64,000 nt of DNA, taken from Thereva unica (lineage: Eukaryota > Arthropoda > Insecta > Diptera > Therevidae). The notes beneath the pieces were generated by a model. The model was given only the letters and a program-made list of their open reading frames with translations. It was not told where the DNA came from and ran no database searches. Location: positions 1-64,000 of the forward strand of contig CATLJY010000880.1 in NCBI GenBank assembly GCA_949987705.1, in the 5' to 3' direction. Numbering within the stretch: the stretch's first letter is position 1; every line of letters begins with the position of its first letter. Below are positions 22,298-32,312 of this stretch, piece by piece. The position numbers and the translations under genes were made by a program.

Positions 22298-23420
22298 TTT
22301 GTTTAAATCAGACAATTTTTTTGGTTATTTGTAGATACTAATGGTCGATTTCCTTTACGACTTCGTCAAACTGTCTTAATGCTTTTAAAATAATCTCAAA
22401 AAATGCTTTTCTATAACACCTTTAAATAAGACTTAATATTTATAACTTTCTTATTAAAACTTTATATAAAATTACATGCTTATAGGGTTTTTAGATAAAG
22501 TAGTTATTAGACTTTAGTTTTATAATGTTCTAATAAGATCATGCGCACAGATTCCAGCCGTTTGTTCTTAAAAAATTCTTAAGCACAACTCTTTAAAAAA
22601 TCTTTTCTTATAATGTACTTACACAAAACTATGTCAAGACTGTAATCAGAATAAGATCTCTTCTGCAAAGACAAACTAACTGTTAAGAGTTTTAAATAAG
22701 GCTGCACTCTTCGCGAAAGACTTTATAGCTCAAATAAAACCCAATTCTTGAAACAGTCAGATCTAAATACGAAATTAGAAGTAACTTTTGGTAAAATCTA
22801 ATAAGAGCTTTATAAGCCTAATTTCAATTTTTCCAAGAGTCTACTCTTACAAATTGGGCGTCTTTGCGCGTAGATTTTGATGACCCCAGGTAATTGGCAC
22901 TCTGTGAGTAAAATTGCTGCAATCTCTGCTAATGACCGTGCTACGGTAACCCTTTTCTGCACGCAGTTTGGGGCAGCGCCCGAAGCTTTTTTACATTTCG
23001 AAAGGTAGGTCCTTTCCATATACTGACTAGCGCAATTCAAAGTTTACATTAATTAATTTTTACTTTTTAGTTCATTTTAAACTAAAAGCTTTTTGGTTTA
23101 TTATATGTCTGGTGAGATTTTGTAGTGACCGCCATATTATATTTACAATAACGTCATACAGCTTACTGCAGTATACTGGTCATGCACCCTATTACGGATC
23201 GCCCGTCTCTATTAGCAAATTTTTTTTTATCAAGTGAAAAAGAAGCCCCTACAAACGATCAGAAAGACTACGTCGTAATTATTACAATCAATAAATACCC
23301 TTCACAGCCTGAGCGAGGAAAGTCAAAAAGTGGAAGTAATTTTTAAAAGAATCGATCTTTCAGGAGAAGTACTATTTGCAAGGCCAATAATAAATATCCA
23401 CGTCTGCCTTTCGAAGCCTT
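22298..23420. other. AT-rich sequence, no recognisable gene
   Basis: Continues the TTATAAGA-word texture to about 22860, then less AT-rich sequence. A 76-codon - strand ORF (22810-23040) has no identifiable domain and is not called. Confidence 0.45.
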
Positions 23421-23424
23421 ATTA

Positions 23425-23537
23425 ACTTCCCAGTACAGGAAGTTATTGTAATCGGTCCGAAAATCGAAATCTAAATTTTCGACGCATTTTCATCTTTCAA
23501 GGTCCCAGGAGCATTTAAAGCAAAAAATTGGGAGGAA

Positions 23538-23571
<34 letters not shown>

Positions 23572-23880
23572 ACGTATGTGGTCATTTTTTCCTTCACGAT
23601 ATCGCGTGAACCAAAAAATATATCGACTTCTTTATGGTGTTGTTCGAAGCGTGTTAACCGAAATATGATCTGAAAAGATTTTCATAAAATTCGGTCGAGC
23701 CGTTTTATTGTTTAAGCGGCGTAAGTAATTTTTGTACCTGCACTAAATCGCCCGAACCACGAAAGATATCGACTTACTTGAGGTGCCGTTCGAAGCGTAT
23801 TAGCGACAATATAATCTGGAAAGATTTTTATAATATTCGGACGAGCGGTTTTTTGGTTTAAAAGTGTAACAGCTCGGCCA
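23425..23880 (+). repeat. Dispersed minisatellite element, copy 2
   Basis: Opens with the hairpin TTAACTTCCCAGTACAGGAAGTTA, then ATTGTAATCGGTCCGAAAAT, a (TG)n run (about 23541-23568), then about two minisatellite units (CTGCACTAAATCGCCCGAAC, TATCGACTTACTTGAGGTGC, TTCGAAGCGTATTAGCG). It ends against the Gypsy 3 LTR start at about 23880, so one interrupts the other. Related copies lie at 28140-28608/40405-40690, 45541-45811/51867-52915 and 55566-55640. Confidence 0.75.
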
Positions 23881-23919
23881 TCCTGAGATGCGAACGTCCC
23901 CGTTCGCTTATGATTCCGG

Positions 23920-25482
23920 TTCTTCTTCATCAGTATCCGATATTCCTCCTGGCGGAATCCATCGTTTGAGATGATATATCGATTCGAAGTTTTCGTATCT
24001 TGCGCCTCTACTTCGTGTTGAGCCGGGTAATTCCTTTACCACGTACCGATCGTGAGGCAACTTTTTCGTAATTCGGAATGGTCCTTTGTATTTAGGTAAG
24101 AGCTTCTTGCTCTGACCTTCGGCTGTATATTTCTTCCTAACAAGTACTAATTCTCCTACGCCATACCCTTTTGTTGTAGTTCTTTTCTTATCGTATCTTT
24201 CATTTTGTTTCGTTTGATTTTCTTTGATGAGCTTTACAACTTTTTCTCGTTCGTCGGCAATGCTGGTGATTGAGTTTTCATCTAAGGCGATTTAATTTGT
24301 CAGTAATGAGTCTGCAGGTGCCCTTGGTTTATATCCGTATAGAAGCTCGCTAGCTGTTCTCTTTGTTATGCTATGAACACTGTTATTGATGGCAAATTGT
24401 ATTTGATTTAAATCCTTGTCCCATTTTGTATCTTCCCTAGCTGTCGTGGCAAGTGATGCGAGTATAGTAGAATTAAAGCGTTCTACTTGTCCGTTTGCTC
24501 TTGGAGTTGATACTGCATTTTGCACATGTTTAATTCCTGTTTGCTCACAAAAGTTTTTAAACGCTTTTGATGTGTAACTGGTACCCTTATCGGTTATGAT
24601 ACGACGCGGTACTCCAAATTGGCTTATTATTTGGTCTAAAAATCTCAATACTGGTGATGTTTTTGTATCCTTGACTGCATTCAAAAATGTGTATTTCGTG
24701 AAGGCTTCAACGCAGACTATGAGGAACTTTTTGCCACTTGTACTTCAGACGAAAGGACCTAGGTGGTCCATGTGAATAGTGTGGAAAGGAGTGCTGATCT
24801 TTTCTATGGGGTTTAATAATCCTGCTTGCTTCCCGGCGGGTTGTTTGTGGTAAAGGCAACGTAAGCAGCTATTTATGTATCGTTGAACGTAATTTCTCAT
24901 GTTTAGAAACCAGTAGTTTTCACAAATCTTCTTTAAAGTTTTTTCTATAGCGAAGTGTCCAAACTCATCATGTGTGGATCGAACTATTTTAGTTCTCATT
25001 CCTTTAGGTACCAACCACTTTAATCCCTTCTCAGTGATTTTATATACTCTTTCATTTTCGAGTTTGTAATCTTTATGAATATTTTTTTCATATTCACTAA
25101 TTGGTTTTTTTAATAATATTTCGTGTATGTGTTTCACCCTTTCGTCTGTTAGTTGGCTCGTTATAACCCAATCAGCGGTTTCGATTCGTAGAATTTCTCG
25201 TTGTTCGTTTTTAATTTCTTTCTCGGCAAAATTTCTGCTCAAAGCATCCACGTGAGCCATTTTAGTCCCGGGACGGTGTTCAATGTCAAATGTGAATTCC
25301 TGAAGTGCAAGCCACCATCTGGCAATTTTTGGGAGTAAATCGCGCTTACTTGCTGCTGATTTAATAGCATTACAATCAGTAACTACTTCACATTTTTTCC
25401 GAGGGGTCACCGGAAATGACGTCACAATAGCGGAGTATTGAATATTTTGTTTTGAAAATTTCAGAAAATCTTTTTCAAACAT
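23920..25482 (-). pseudogene. pol: Gypsy element 3: RNase H C-terminus and integrase, two in-frame stops
   Basis: One - strand pol frame. RNase H end: EVVTDCNAIK, LPKIARWWLALQEF and DIEHRPGTKMAHVDALSR. Integrase zinc finger: HDEFGHFAIEKT and CLRCLYHK. Integrase core: HMDHLGPF, then ITDKGTSYTSKAF and RANGQVERFNST, so all three catalytic acidic residues are present. C-terminal module: VGELVLVRKKY and KGPFRITKKL. Two in-frame stops break it: TGA at 24745-24747 (after HLGPFV) and TAA at 24292-24294 (after SLLTN). The frame otherwise continues unshifted to about 23926. Protease and RT are missing upstream of 25490. The 3' LTR start (TGTTAC) abuts a dispersed repeat at about 23880. Confidence 0.85.
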
Positions 25483-26925
25483 ATATTTTTAAGACAGTAA
25501 AAAGTTTGAATAAAATATGTCCTTTTTTATATAAAAAAAAAATTGTTGAAAATAGACCTTTTTTCCCCGAGTAAACCCATTTACGATAATATAAAACAAT
25601 AGAGAAATCTGAATTTTCGTTTTAAACTCTACTTCATAGTTCTAAAAGGAGGTAGTCGAATCAATGAAAGAAGAACAGTTCCGATTTGAAAAGATTTTTT
25701 AAATGTTTGTATTAAGAGTAATTGTTTGTTTTATCAGTCCCCATTGTCCTTCGTTCTGGAAGCAACAACAAAAGGGTAGAGCCCTACTCCAAGAATGTGG
25801 TAAAGGTTGGGGTGGTAGAGTGTTTGGGGCTTACATTCCCGAGTCAAAGCTGTTGCTGAAATAACTGCTATTTTTAATAAAATAACCTACTTGTGAAAAA
25901 GTAATTTTTACAAAAGTTCAACTCTGAATAACTTTTTAAAGGGTGACCAACGGCTAAATCCAAAGGAAAGGCGTTCAGGTCAACCTCCCTTACAACCCCT
26001 TCCCCCTGTGGAGGTGGGGTGATTTAGTAAATAATTACCCAAAATTCTAAGTATTTTGGTACATTATGCTCATGTATATATCCCACTCCACCACCCTTTC
26101 ATAAAACCCTCTCGCTTACTTCTGATAGCATCAAATTATAAAATTTAATGAAAATTATGCAATTGGAAGTAAAAACACTTAAAATTGGTAAAAGCAAACC
26201 ACTCTGGAATCATTATTCAACTAGAAACCTGCCGTAAAAACCCATAATTAGTGACCTGATCGAGGGACTGCAAAACTTTACTTGTTTTGAGATGACAAAA
26301 ATATTACAAACAAGTTGGAGTTCTTGATGTTCAGGTTGCAACGGGAGTCAATATTAAAGAAGAAAGTTCTAGATGTAGACATATTGTGTAGCTATAAGCA
26401 TGCTTGGGACGATCAGCTTTAATGAGAGAGCATGGTATTAGTACTAGAAAGCACAGACGAAGAAAACTCTAGAATAGAAAACTCTAGCATGTATAAAATA
26501 GCCGATAATTGAAAGACTCATGATATTCAATATCACCGCCGCTGGAATTTTGCGCATAAACATTCCGTCGACATTGCCCGAACAGGCATTCCGTCGGCTA
26601 TTTCATTCAAACATCAAAGTAAAACGGACAAAAGCCTCTTTTGTGTGGACCCACCATTAAACACCAAATCTACAATATTCTTATTCATTTTTAGTATTTT
26701 CATTGGTTTATAAGTAAAGTTTTTATTAAATGCTTGTCATTTTATTAAAAGTTGTTACTTTGCAAATTACTGCGTTGATTGAGTGGATAGAAAAGCCGCC
26801 CCTCTTTAAAACTACATATATATTTGCAGAAACTGGAGAGTAGAGTTATACGTGCAGCGGAAAAGGTGGAACATTCGACGAGTTCTGTAAAACTGTAAAA
26901 TTAATTTACATCTCTGGTTTGAGAG
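25483..26925. other. No recognisable gene
   Basis: Mixed sequence with a G/C-rich patch at about 25930-26110 (CCTTCCCCCTGTGGAGGTGG). No protein motif and no clear repeat ends. Confidence 0.45.
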
Positions 26926-26927
26926 CT

Positions 26928-27098
26928 CTGTTTCTGGTACCGCGTTCCCCACCTGATATTTTTCTAATATCCATTAATGATCTGCTCTCAATCCGCTCCA
27001 ACCACGTCACAAGTTTTGCCGATGACACTAAGCGTTACTCCTACGCTTTTGTCAATATAAGCACGGATCTTCTAGAACGTGACCTTTTATCCCTTTAA
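26928..27098 (+). pseudogene. Non-LTR RT fragment with catalytic FADD motif
   Basis: A 56-codon frame to TAA at 27096. It contains PPDIFLISINDLLSIRSN and VTSFADDTKRYSY, the palm motif (F/Y-A-D-D) of a Jockey/I-type RT, followed by NISTDLLERDLLSL. The GVPQGSxL block that should precede it is mutated beyond recognition. Both ends are lost. Confidence 0.7.
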
Positions 27099-27138
27099 AA
27101 ACTTGTACCATTCTTCCGTTTATCTCAGTGAGCAAAGG

Positions 27139-27281
27139 CAATCCACCAAGGCAAACGAACATTTGCTCGCGGGTCAAATGGCGTCACCAATAAAGTGCAT
27201 ATTGCAGATGTGCATATCTGAAACGTCATGTTTTTAGGACATTATGACGTCAAAAGCCTGCGAGCAAATGCCTTGGGGGAT
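27139..27281. mobile_element. Small inverted-repeat element (MITE), about 143 bp
   Basis: Left TCCACCAAGGCAAACGAACATTTGCTCGCGG and, on the other strand from the right end, TCCCCCAAGGCATTTGCTCGCAGG are imperfect inverted ends. The interior has paired GGCGTCA/TGACGTC words. I see no clear target duplication. Confidence 0.55.
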
Positions 27282-27292
27282 TGTTACCTTTA

Positions 27293-27405
27293 AGGGCTAA
27301 ATACACGAGCGCTCCATTCGACGAAGCTACGCCAAAACAAATGCCTACTGATTGTTGTTGTTTTGGCGTGCCGTGGTCGGATGGAGCGCTCGTGCCTTGG
27401 GGCCT
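27293..27405. mobile_element. Fold-back MITE, 113 bp, TTA duplication
   Basis: Arms AGGGCTAAATACACGAGCGC and, on the other strand, AGGCCCCAAGGCACGAGCGC extend inward through CTCCAT and GCCAAAACAA to a short loop. TTA flanks both sides (27290-27292 and 27406-27408). The small size, TTA target and AGG start fit a PIF/Harbinger-derived MITE. Confidence 0.65.
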
Positions 27406-27472
27406 TTAGACATATTTTATCTTCAGGGGCCCTATTCTCTATTACAATATTGTTAAATCCGATCCGGAAACT

Positions 27473-28608
27473 AGTTGGGATGTGGGTTTGACCCCTTCGG
27501 TCCACACGATTAACTTCCCAGTATGATGGACGAAGATGGAATAAACTGACTTCTTACAAAATTGTATTATCCGTTTAGCACGAGTGGAAAACTGGCTAGT
27601 ATCAGAACTGATGACAAAGAAATCCCGAGAGAAGCTAGTTCAAATAACTATTATATGTAGTAGTAAATCCACAAGATTTTTCTAGAGAATTTGTTTTTCC
27701 TGAACGTTAGCAAACAAACATGTCCTCCGTATTTCGTTCGCTGCACTAAAGCGGGTGTCAAACTGAGATGCGAATGACTTCATTTGGAAATTCCAAAGCT
27801 TTCCGGAGATATTAGCAAAACTGTAACTGTTAAGTACTTGTCAGACTTGACCAAAAAGAATAAATTTTACGGTAACTACTGGAAATCCCGGATAAACGGC
27901 AATTTCCTGAAACTGTATCACGCGTAGAAAACAATTTCCGTCAATAAGTGCTAATCCAAGGTTTGAAAAATTCGCGCTGTTTGTAAAGGGTGACGAAATT
28001 TTTGCACGATTTTGAAAGGTTGTCGGATTTTGACAAGTGATGTTTTGTTCGAAGGCTACGGAACCCAATATAGATCACTTCGTTTAGAAGGGGTCTCATT
28101 CCATCGAGTTTATTAGATATTAGCAAAACTTGTCAATTTAAGGTCTTTCTGACAATTAGCCGAAGTTTTTCTATTTAAACAAAAAAGGCCCGACCGAATA
28201 TTATGAAAATTTTTTCAGAGCATTTCTTCGTTAATATTATTTTTTCGGCACCTCAATGAAGTCGATATAGTTTTTAGTTCGCGCAGTATCGTGCAGGTAC
28301 AAAAATCATAAACGTAGTTTAACAAAAAAAAAACGGTTCGACCGAATTTTATGAAAATCTTTTCAGATCATATTTTGGTTAATACTCTTCGAACGGCACG
28401 TCAACTAAGACGATATCTTTTACAGTTCGCGCGATATCGTGAAGGTACAAAAATCACTTATGTCATTTAAACCAAAAAAACCCTCGACCGAATATTATAA
28501 AAATCGTTTGAGATTATATTGTCGCCAATACGCTTCGAACGGCACCTCAAGTAAGTCAAGATCTTTCGTGGTTCGGGCGATATCGTGCAGGTACAAAAAT
28601 CACACTTA
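27473..28608 (+). repeat. Dispersed minisatellite element, copy 3 (left part)
   Basis: The head (27473-28140) matches 17446-18117. It is followed by about three minisatellite units (CGATATCGTGAAGGTAC, CACCTCAAGTAAGTC-type words) up to TTA at 28606-28608. There the Harbinger-like element is inserted; the minisatellite resumes at 40405 and ends with the hairpin CTTCCTATACAGGGAAG (about 40676-40692). Confidence 0.75.
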
Positions 28609-29020
28609 GAGGTCGTCCATAAATTACGTGAGGCGTTTAGGGGAGGGAGGGAGTCGAGCCAAATCTCACGTTGGGGAGAGGGGGGGTCTCGGCAAATATC
28701 ACGTAATTTTTTTTAAAGAAACAGTGTAAAATGCCGAGAAAACTGGGTTAAATTAAGTAAAACATTTTTGATAGTTTTCACGCTTAGCTCGCCCCTTGCT
28801 TTCTGTTACGAGTGGATACAGCGTGAATTCTTCCCGTCAATTCACGGCTCGAGAGTGAATAGAAGCTCAGATCTTCAGGCCTGAACTGACGATAAATTCG
28901 ATTTTTGTCAGTTTTCTTGAGCTGTAGGCATTCTTGAACTTCAGGCCATACAGTTGGCGGCCGGTGAGTGTATGGTAATACTTGGCCTCAAGGCTAAAAC
29001 TTTCCGGCCACGGCCTGCCG

Positions 29021-29059
29021 CACAGTGGGGCGAACGTACTGCTTCGCTGGCCAAAATTC
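29021..29059 (+). repeat. Transib B left end, RSS-like (heptamer-23-nonamer)
   Basis: CACAGTG (29021-29027), exactly 23 bp, then CCAAAATTC (29051-29059), which matches 6 of 9 nonamer positions. Confidence 0.75.
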
Positions 29060-29294
29060 GAGAAGTTGTTGAATTCTTTTGAAACTTGATATTACATGGT
29101 TTTTGGGGTCGCTGATTACGAATTGATATCAAATTTTCAAAATTCAAAATGGCAGACCGGAAGTGACATACTTTTTTGGCCAAAAATTGAGGTAGCGCTG
29201 TGAAACTTGGTAGTATATGGTTTTCGGGGTCGCTGATTACGAATCTGATATCAGATTTTCAAATTTCAAAATGGCGGACCGGAAGTGACATACT

Positions 29295-29830
29295 TTTTAT
29301 GAAACATGTCGGACATAGTTTTCTCCCGTGAACATTTTCTTGCAAAATTTTCGCGATAGCGACGAATATCTTTATTTCTTGCTTCTTGCGCATCCTCGGA
29401 TAATTGAGCAATGAGTAATGGAGCCTTCTAAATAATGTCAGCTCCGCGCATCAATACAATGTGCACCGACGTTGGCATTGGGTACAGGAATACAACAGGA
29501 GGTATGACTTTGCGACGTCCAAGCAATATTTATTAAAATTCCCAATATCAATAGCAAAACCGCACGATATAGTTTGTAAAATTATTTTACAACTTGCTAA
29601 TAATTGCTCGTCAATATTGAGAATTTTAGCTGCCAAAGCGCCGAGCAGTATTCCTATCATTGGTAATACCTGAAGCCTGCTTCGGAGCATCTATATTGAG
29701 TCCTAAAGTTTTTCTGAATTCATTTTGAATATAAGCCTTTCGATCAGATACTCGTTTTTTATCTTCAGCAGAACGAGCCTGCCATTTTCCACTGCCGCCA
29801 ACTTTATACGCTGCAGCAACCATTCCATAA
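29295..29830 (-). pseudogene. Transib B: transposase C-terminal region with catalytic Glu motif
   Basis: On the - strand, in shifting frames: GGSGKWQARSAEDKKRVSDR, SGITNDRNTARRF, LASCKIILQTISCGFAIDIG, FLYPMPTSVHIVLMRGADII, an in-frame TAG, then AQLSEDAQEARNKDIRRYRE and NFARKCSREKTMSDMF. SEDAQEARNKDIRRYR aligns with RAG1 SEGNESGNKLFRRFRK, placing the Glu of QEARNK at the RAG1 E962 position; here the whole motif is intact. Frameshifts near 29640 and 29470, plus the TAG, inactivate it. The N-terminal domains are deleted. Confidence 0.85.
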
Positions 29831-30384
29831 ATCGAATCCGGATATGCAATGAAGCAATTCGAGCACGCCGTAATCTGCAGCGCGCAACTCTTTCTACTAT
29901 AACTTTTTTTCGGGAGAGATCGGGAACGAGATATTCAGGATACTAACATTAACACATTAACGAACATTTTCGTGCAAAAACCGTGACTGAACAACACTGA
30001 ACAAAAGACTTATCACTATTTGAATCTAAAAAATATTAGATTTTTTTCGATTTGCAGCGTAATTGTTATTAATTAGCCACATAAACAATTACACGTTTCT
30101 CGTTTTTGTAACTATATATCTCTATTGTACATACCTTCATCATCACGTTCCATTTTACAGAAGTCGAATTCAACACTCCGTTCCAAAAATATACACTATA
30201 CAATTTCAAGTTCGCGCAATGGCGGTTGAGCGTCGCACGTGGAGGTTTCAAAGCGTCAACTTGTGAATGACGTAGGGCCTCAAGTATACAACCTTTCGAC
30301 CCGTTCCTTCCGGATTTTGATGCACCGGAGCTCCTCCTAGGGGACTGTGGCGGTAAAACTCGAAAATTCAAACCTTGATTTTTC

Positions 30385-30423
30385 GACTTTTGGCCAGCGA
30401 AACAAGCGTTTCGCCCCACTGTG
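30385..30423 (-). repeat. Transib B right end, RSS-like (heptamer-23-nonamer)
   Basis: On the - strand: CACAGTG (30423-30417), exactly 23 bp, then CCAAAAGTC (30393-30385), which matches 6 of 9 nonamer positions. Confidence 0.75.
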
Positions 30424-30635
30424 TGCCGGCGAACTGTGCGTAAATTGGACCCTTAAGATGTGAGTAAGTCCTACACAAAAAAATTACTCGATTGTTTCCC
30501 GCGACTCGTCGAATGCTGCAGAGTACGAGCCAAGTAACACTGAACCGCGAAAAGACCATTAGAATTTAGTGCTACAAGAAAGTACATGCCGAATTTTAGC
30601 GTAATGAAATATTGGGTGAGTGCTCACGTTTTGGT

Positions 30636-32103
30636 AGTTTACTTTACTTTACTTTACTTTATTGTGATATTATACATCAAGATTACAATAATCTTATGAC
30701 GCTAAAAGCGTATGTACTTAAAAATAGATAAAGGGAGATAGTATAATTTATAAAGTTAAATAGTTAAACATAAAGTTAAATAGTTAAACATAAAATATTC
30801 AACAAAAAACTGAAACAAAGCAATAAAAAAAAAGAAGAAAAGTGAATTTGAAAAAGAAAAGAAAATGAAAGAATTGAGATTGAAAGAATATTATTGACTA
30901 GTCAAGTGACCAAGGAGACGTTTCCTGAACACACTCAAAGACCCCGCACTCTGTATTTCGGCAGGTAGGCTATTCCATAGCTGAATAGAATGAACAAAAA
31001 AAGATCTCTGCGCAATTAAATGGGAGAATCTTGGTGGGATAAGTAGTTTTCTTCTAGTCGCGCGGCCAAGTCGAAGATACTCATGGAGATATGATGGACG
31101 GTCAGAGTGTATGAGTTTGTAAACAAACAACATTGCTTTGAGGGATAAATACTCACCAAGTGTTCATCCCAGAACGGAGGAACGATATGGGCTAATATGG
31201 TCAATTCGACGAAGATTATGAACAAACCGTGTGCAATCATTAAAGGCTACGTTCAGTTTATCGCGACATGAGGCATCATGTGAGGGAAAGACCAGACTGG
31301 CGTAAGTGAAGTATGGTAAAATTAAAGTTTTGATTAGCTTTGATCGAGTTTCCATGGGCAGAATAGAGGCGTAGAGCCACAGGCGGCGCAATGTGCCATA
31401 AATTTTGGATAGAGTATGAAAAACTTGATCACAGCAGGTTAATTGCGAGTTCAGGTAGACGCCTAGATTTTTGACTCGTAATTGGAAAGGCAAATGCGTG
31501 CTCATGAGGACAATGGGTGGAAGGAAAGAAAAATCTAATGGACTTCTGTACATTGGAATGCAACAGGATTTAGAGGCATTTAGTAGCAAGTGGTTGGATA
31601 GAGACCAGTGATAAATACGTTCGAGATCGGCATTGATGTTATATACACAGTTTTCTACCAGTCCAATAGGACTGTTTAAATAAATTTGGACGTCATCAGC
31701 ATACATGTGCAGCTTACAGTTAGTCACAGCACTGCTGAGATCATTTATATACATAGTGAAAAGTAACGGCCCTAGTATGGAACCCTGGGGAACACCGCGC
31801 GTGATTGGTAGAGGATCCGAAACTGAGTTTTGTAACCATACTTTTTGACATCGATTATGTAGGTAATCAGAAACAGCTGAGGTTGAAAAACGCATGAGGT
31901 CTATTAGCTTAGTTTCTAGAAGCTTATGGCTGACACTATCAAAAGCTTTACTGAAGTCAAGAAGTACAAAAAAAGCAATGTCATTACAATCAAGAGCCAT
32001 TCGCAGATCAGTGGTTACTTTCAGTAGAGCCGTTTCACAACTGCTCCTTTTGCGGAAACCAGACTGAGCATGCGACAACAGGGACCACGTTTCGCAGTGT
32101 CCT
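30636..32103 (-). mobile_element. CR1/Jockey-like non-LTR retrotransposon, 5'-truncated
   Basis: Reading on the - strand: RT from about 32103, stop at 30891, an AT-rich 3' UTR, and a tail of AAAGT repeats (30630-30660 on + as ACTTT), typical of CR1/Jockey-group elements that end in short microsatellites. The 5' end is replaced by an inverted copy of itself (32119-32217). Confidence 0.8.
30891..32103 (-). pseudogene. CR1/Jockey-like reverse transcriptase, one in-frame stop
   Basis: RT motifs in order: HAQSGFRKRSSCETALL, LLDFSKAFDSVSHKLL, RGVPQGSILGPLLFTMYIND, HMYADDVQIYLN (catalytic YADD), and VKNLGVYLNSQL. The C-terminal domain has RLWLYASILPMETRSKLI, FVYKLIHSDRPSYL and FFVHSIQLWNSLPAEI. A TGA at 31164-31166 interrupts one otherwise continuous frame. 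Although the frame stays open to 32234, the first 40 or so residues of that reading are antisense sequence from the inverted 5' copy and are not RT. The endonuclease domain is absent. Confidence 0.85.
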
Positions 32104-32217
32104 TCGATTTGCCACGACAGGACACTGCGAAACGTGGTCCCTGTTGTCGCATGCTCAGTCTGGTTTCCGCAAAAGGAGCAGTTGTGAAACGGCTCTACTG
32201 AAAGTAACCACTGATCT
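32005..32217. repeat. Perfect 99-bp inverted duplication at the CR1 5' end
   Basis: 32005-32103 and 32119-32217 are exact reverse complements by eye, separated by 15 nt (32104-32118). Both arms are RT sequence. The right arm lies in opposite orientation to the element body. Confidence 0.9.
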
Positions 32218-32312
32218 AGTTTTGTCTCCACCACAAGCGGAAAAGCGAGGAGGGCAAGCAGTACGAATTATCAGTTATCTCAAATAAAATCTTGCACCCA
32301 AACCCCTCCTCC

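Larger units (their letters stand above)
29021..30423 (-). mobile_element. Transib DNA transposon, copy B (RAG1-related)
   Basis: A 1,403-bp element. Both ends begin with the perfect heptamer CACAGTG: CACAGTGGGGCGAACGTAC on the left and CACAGTGGGGCGAAACGC on the other strand at the right, both continuing TTCGCTGGCCAAAA. An exact 5-bp duplication TGCCG flanks it (29016-29020 and 30424-30428). Transib is known for 5-bp GC-rich target duplications and RSS-like ends. The interior retains the C-terminal third of the transposase on the - strand. The motif GGTCGCTGATTACGAAT occurs twice near the left end. Confidence 0.9.

Noticed and set aside
32110..32234. N-terminal extension of the CR1-like RT frame (MVETKLDQWLLS...)
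   Set aside because: It is antisense translation of the inverted 99-bp arm and flanking sequence, not RT protein.
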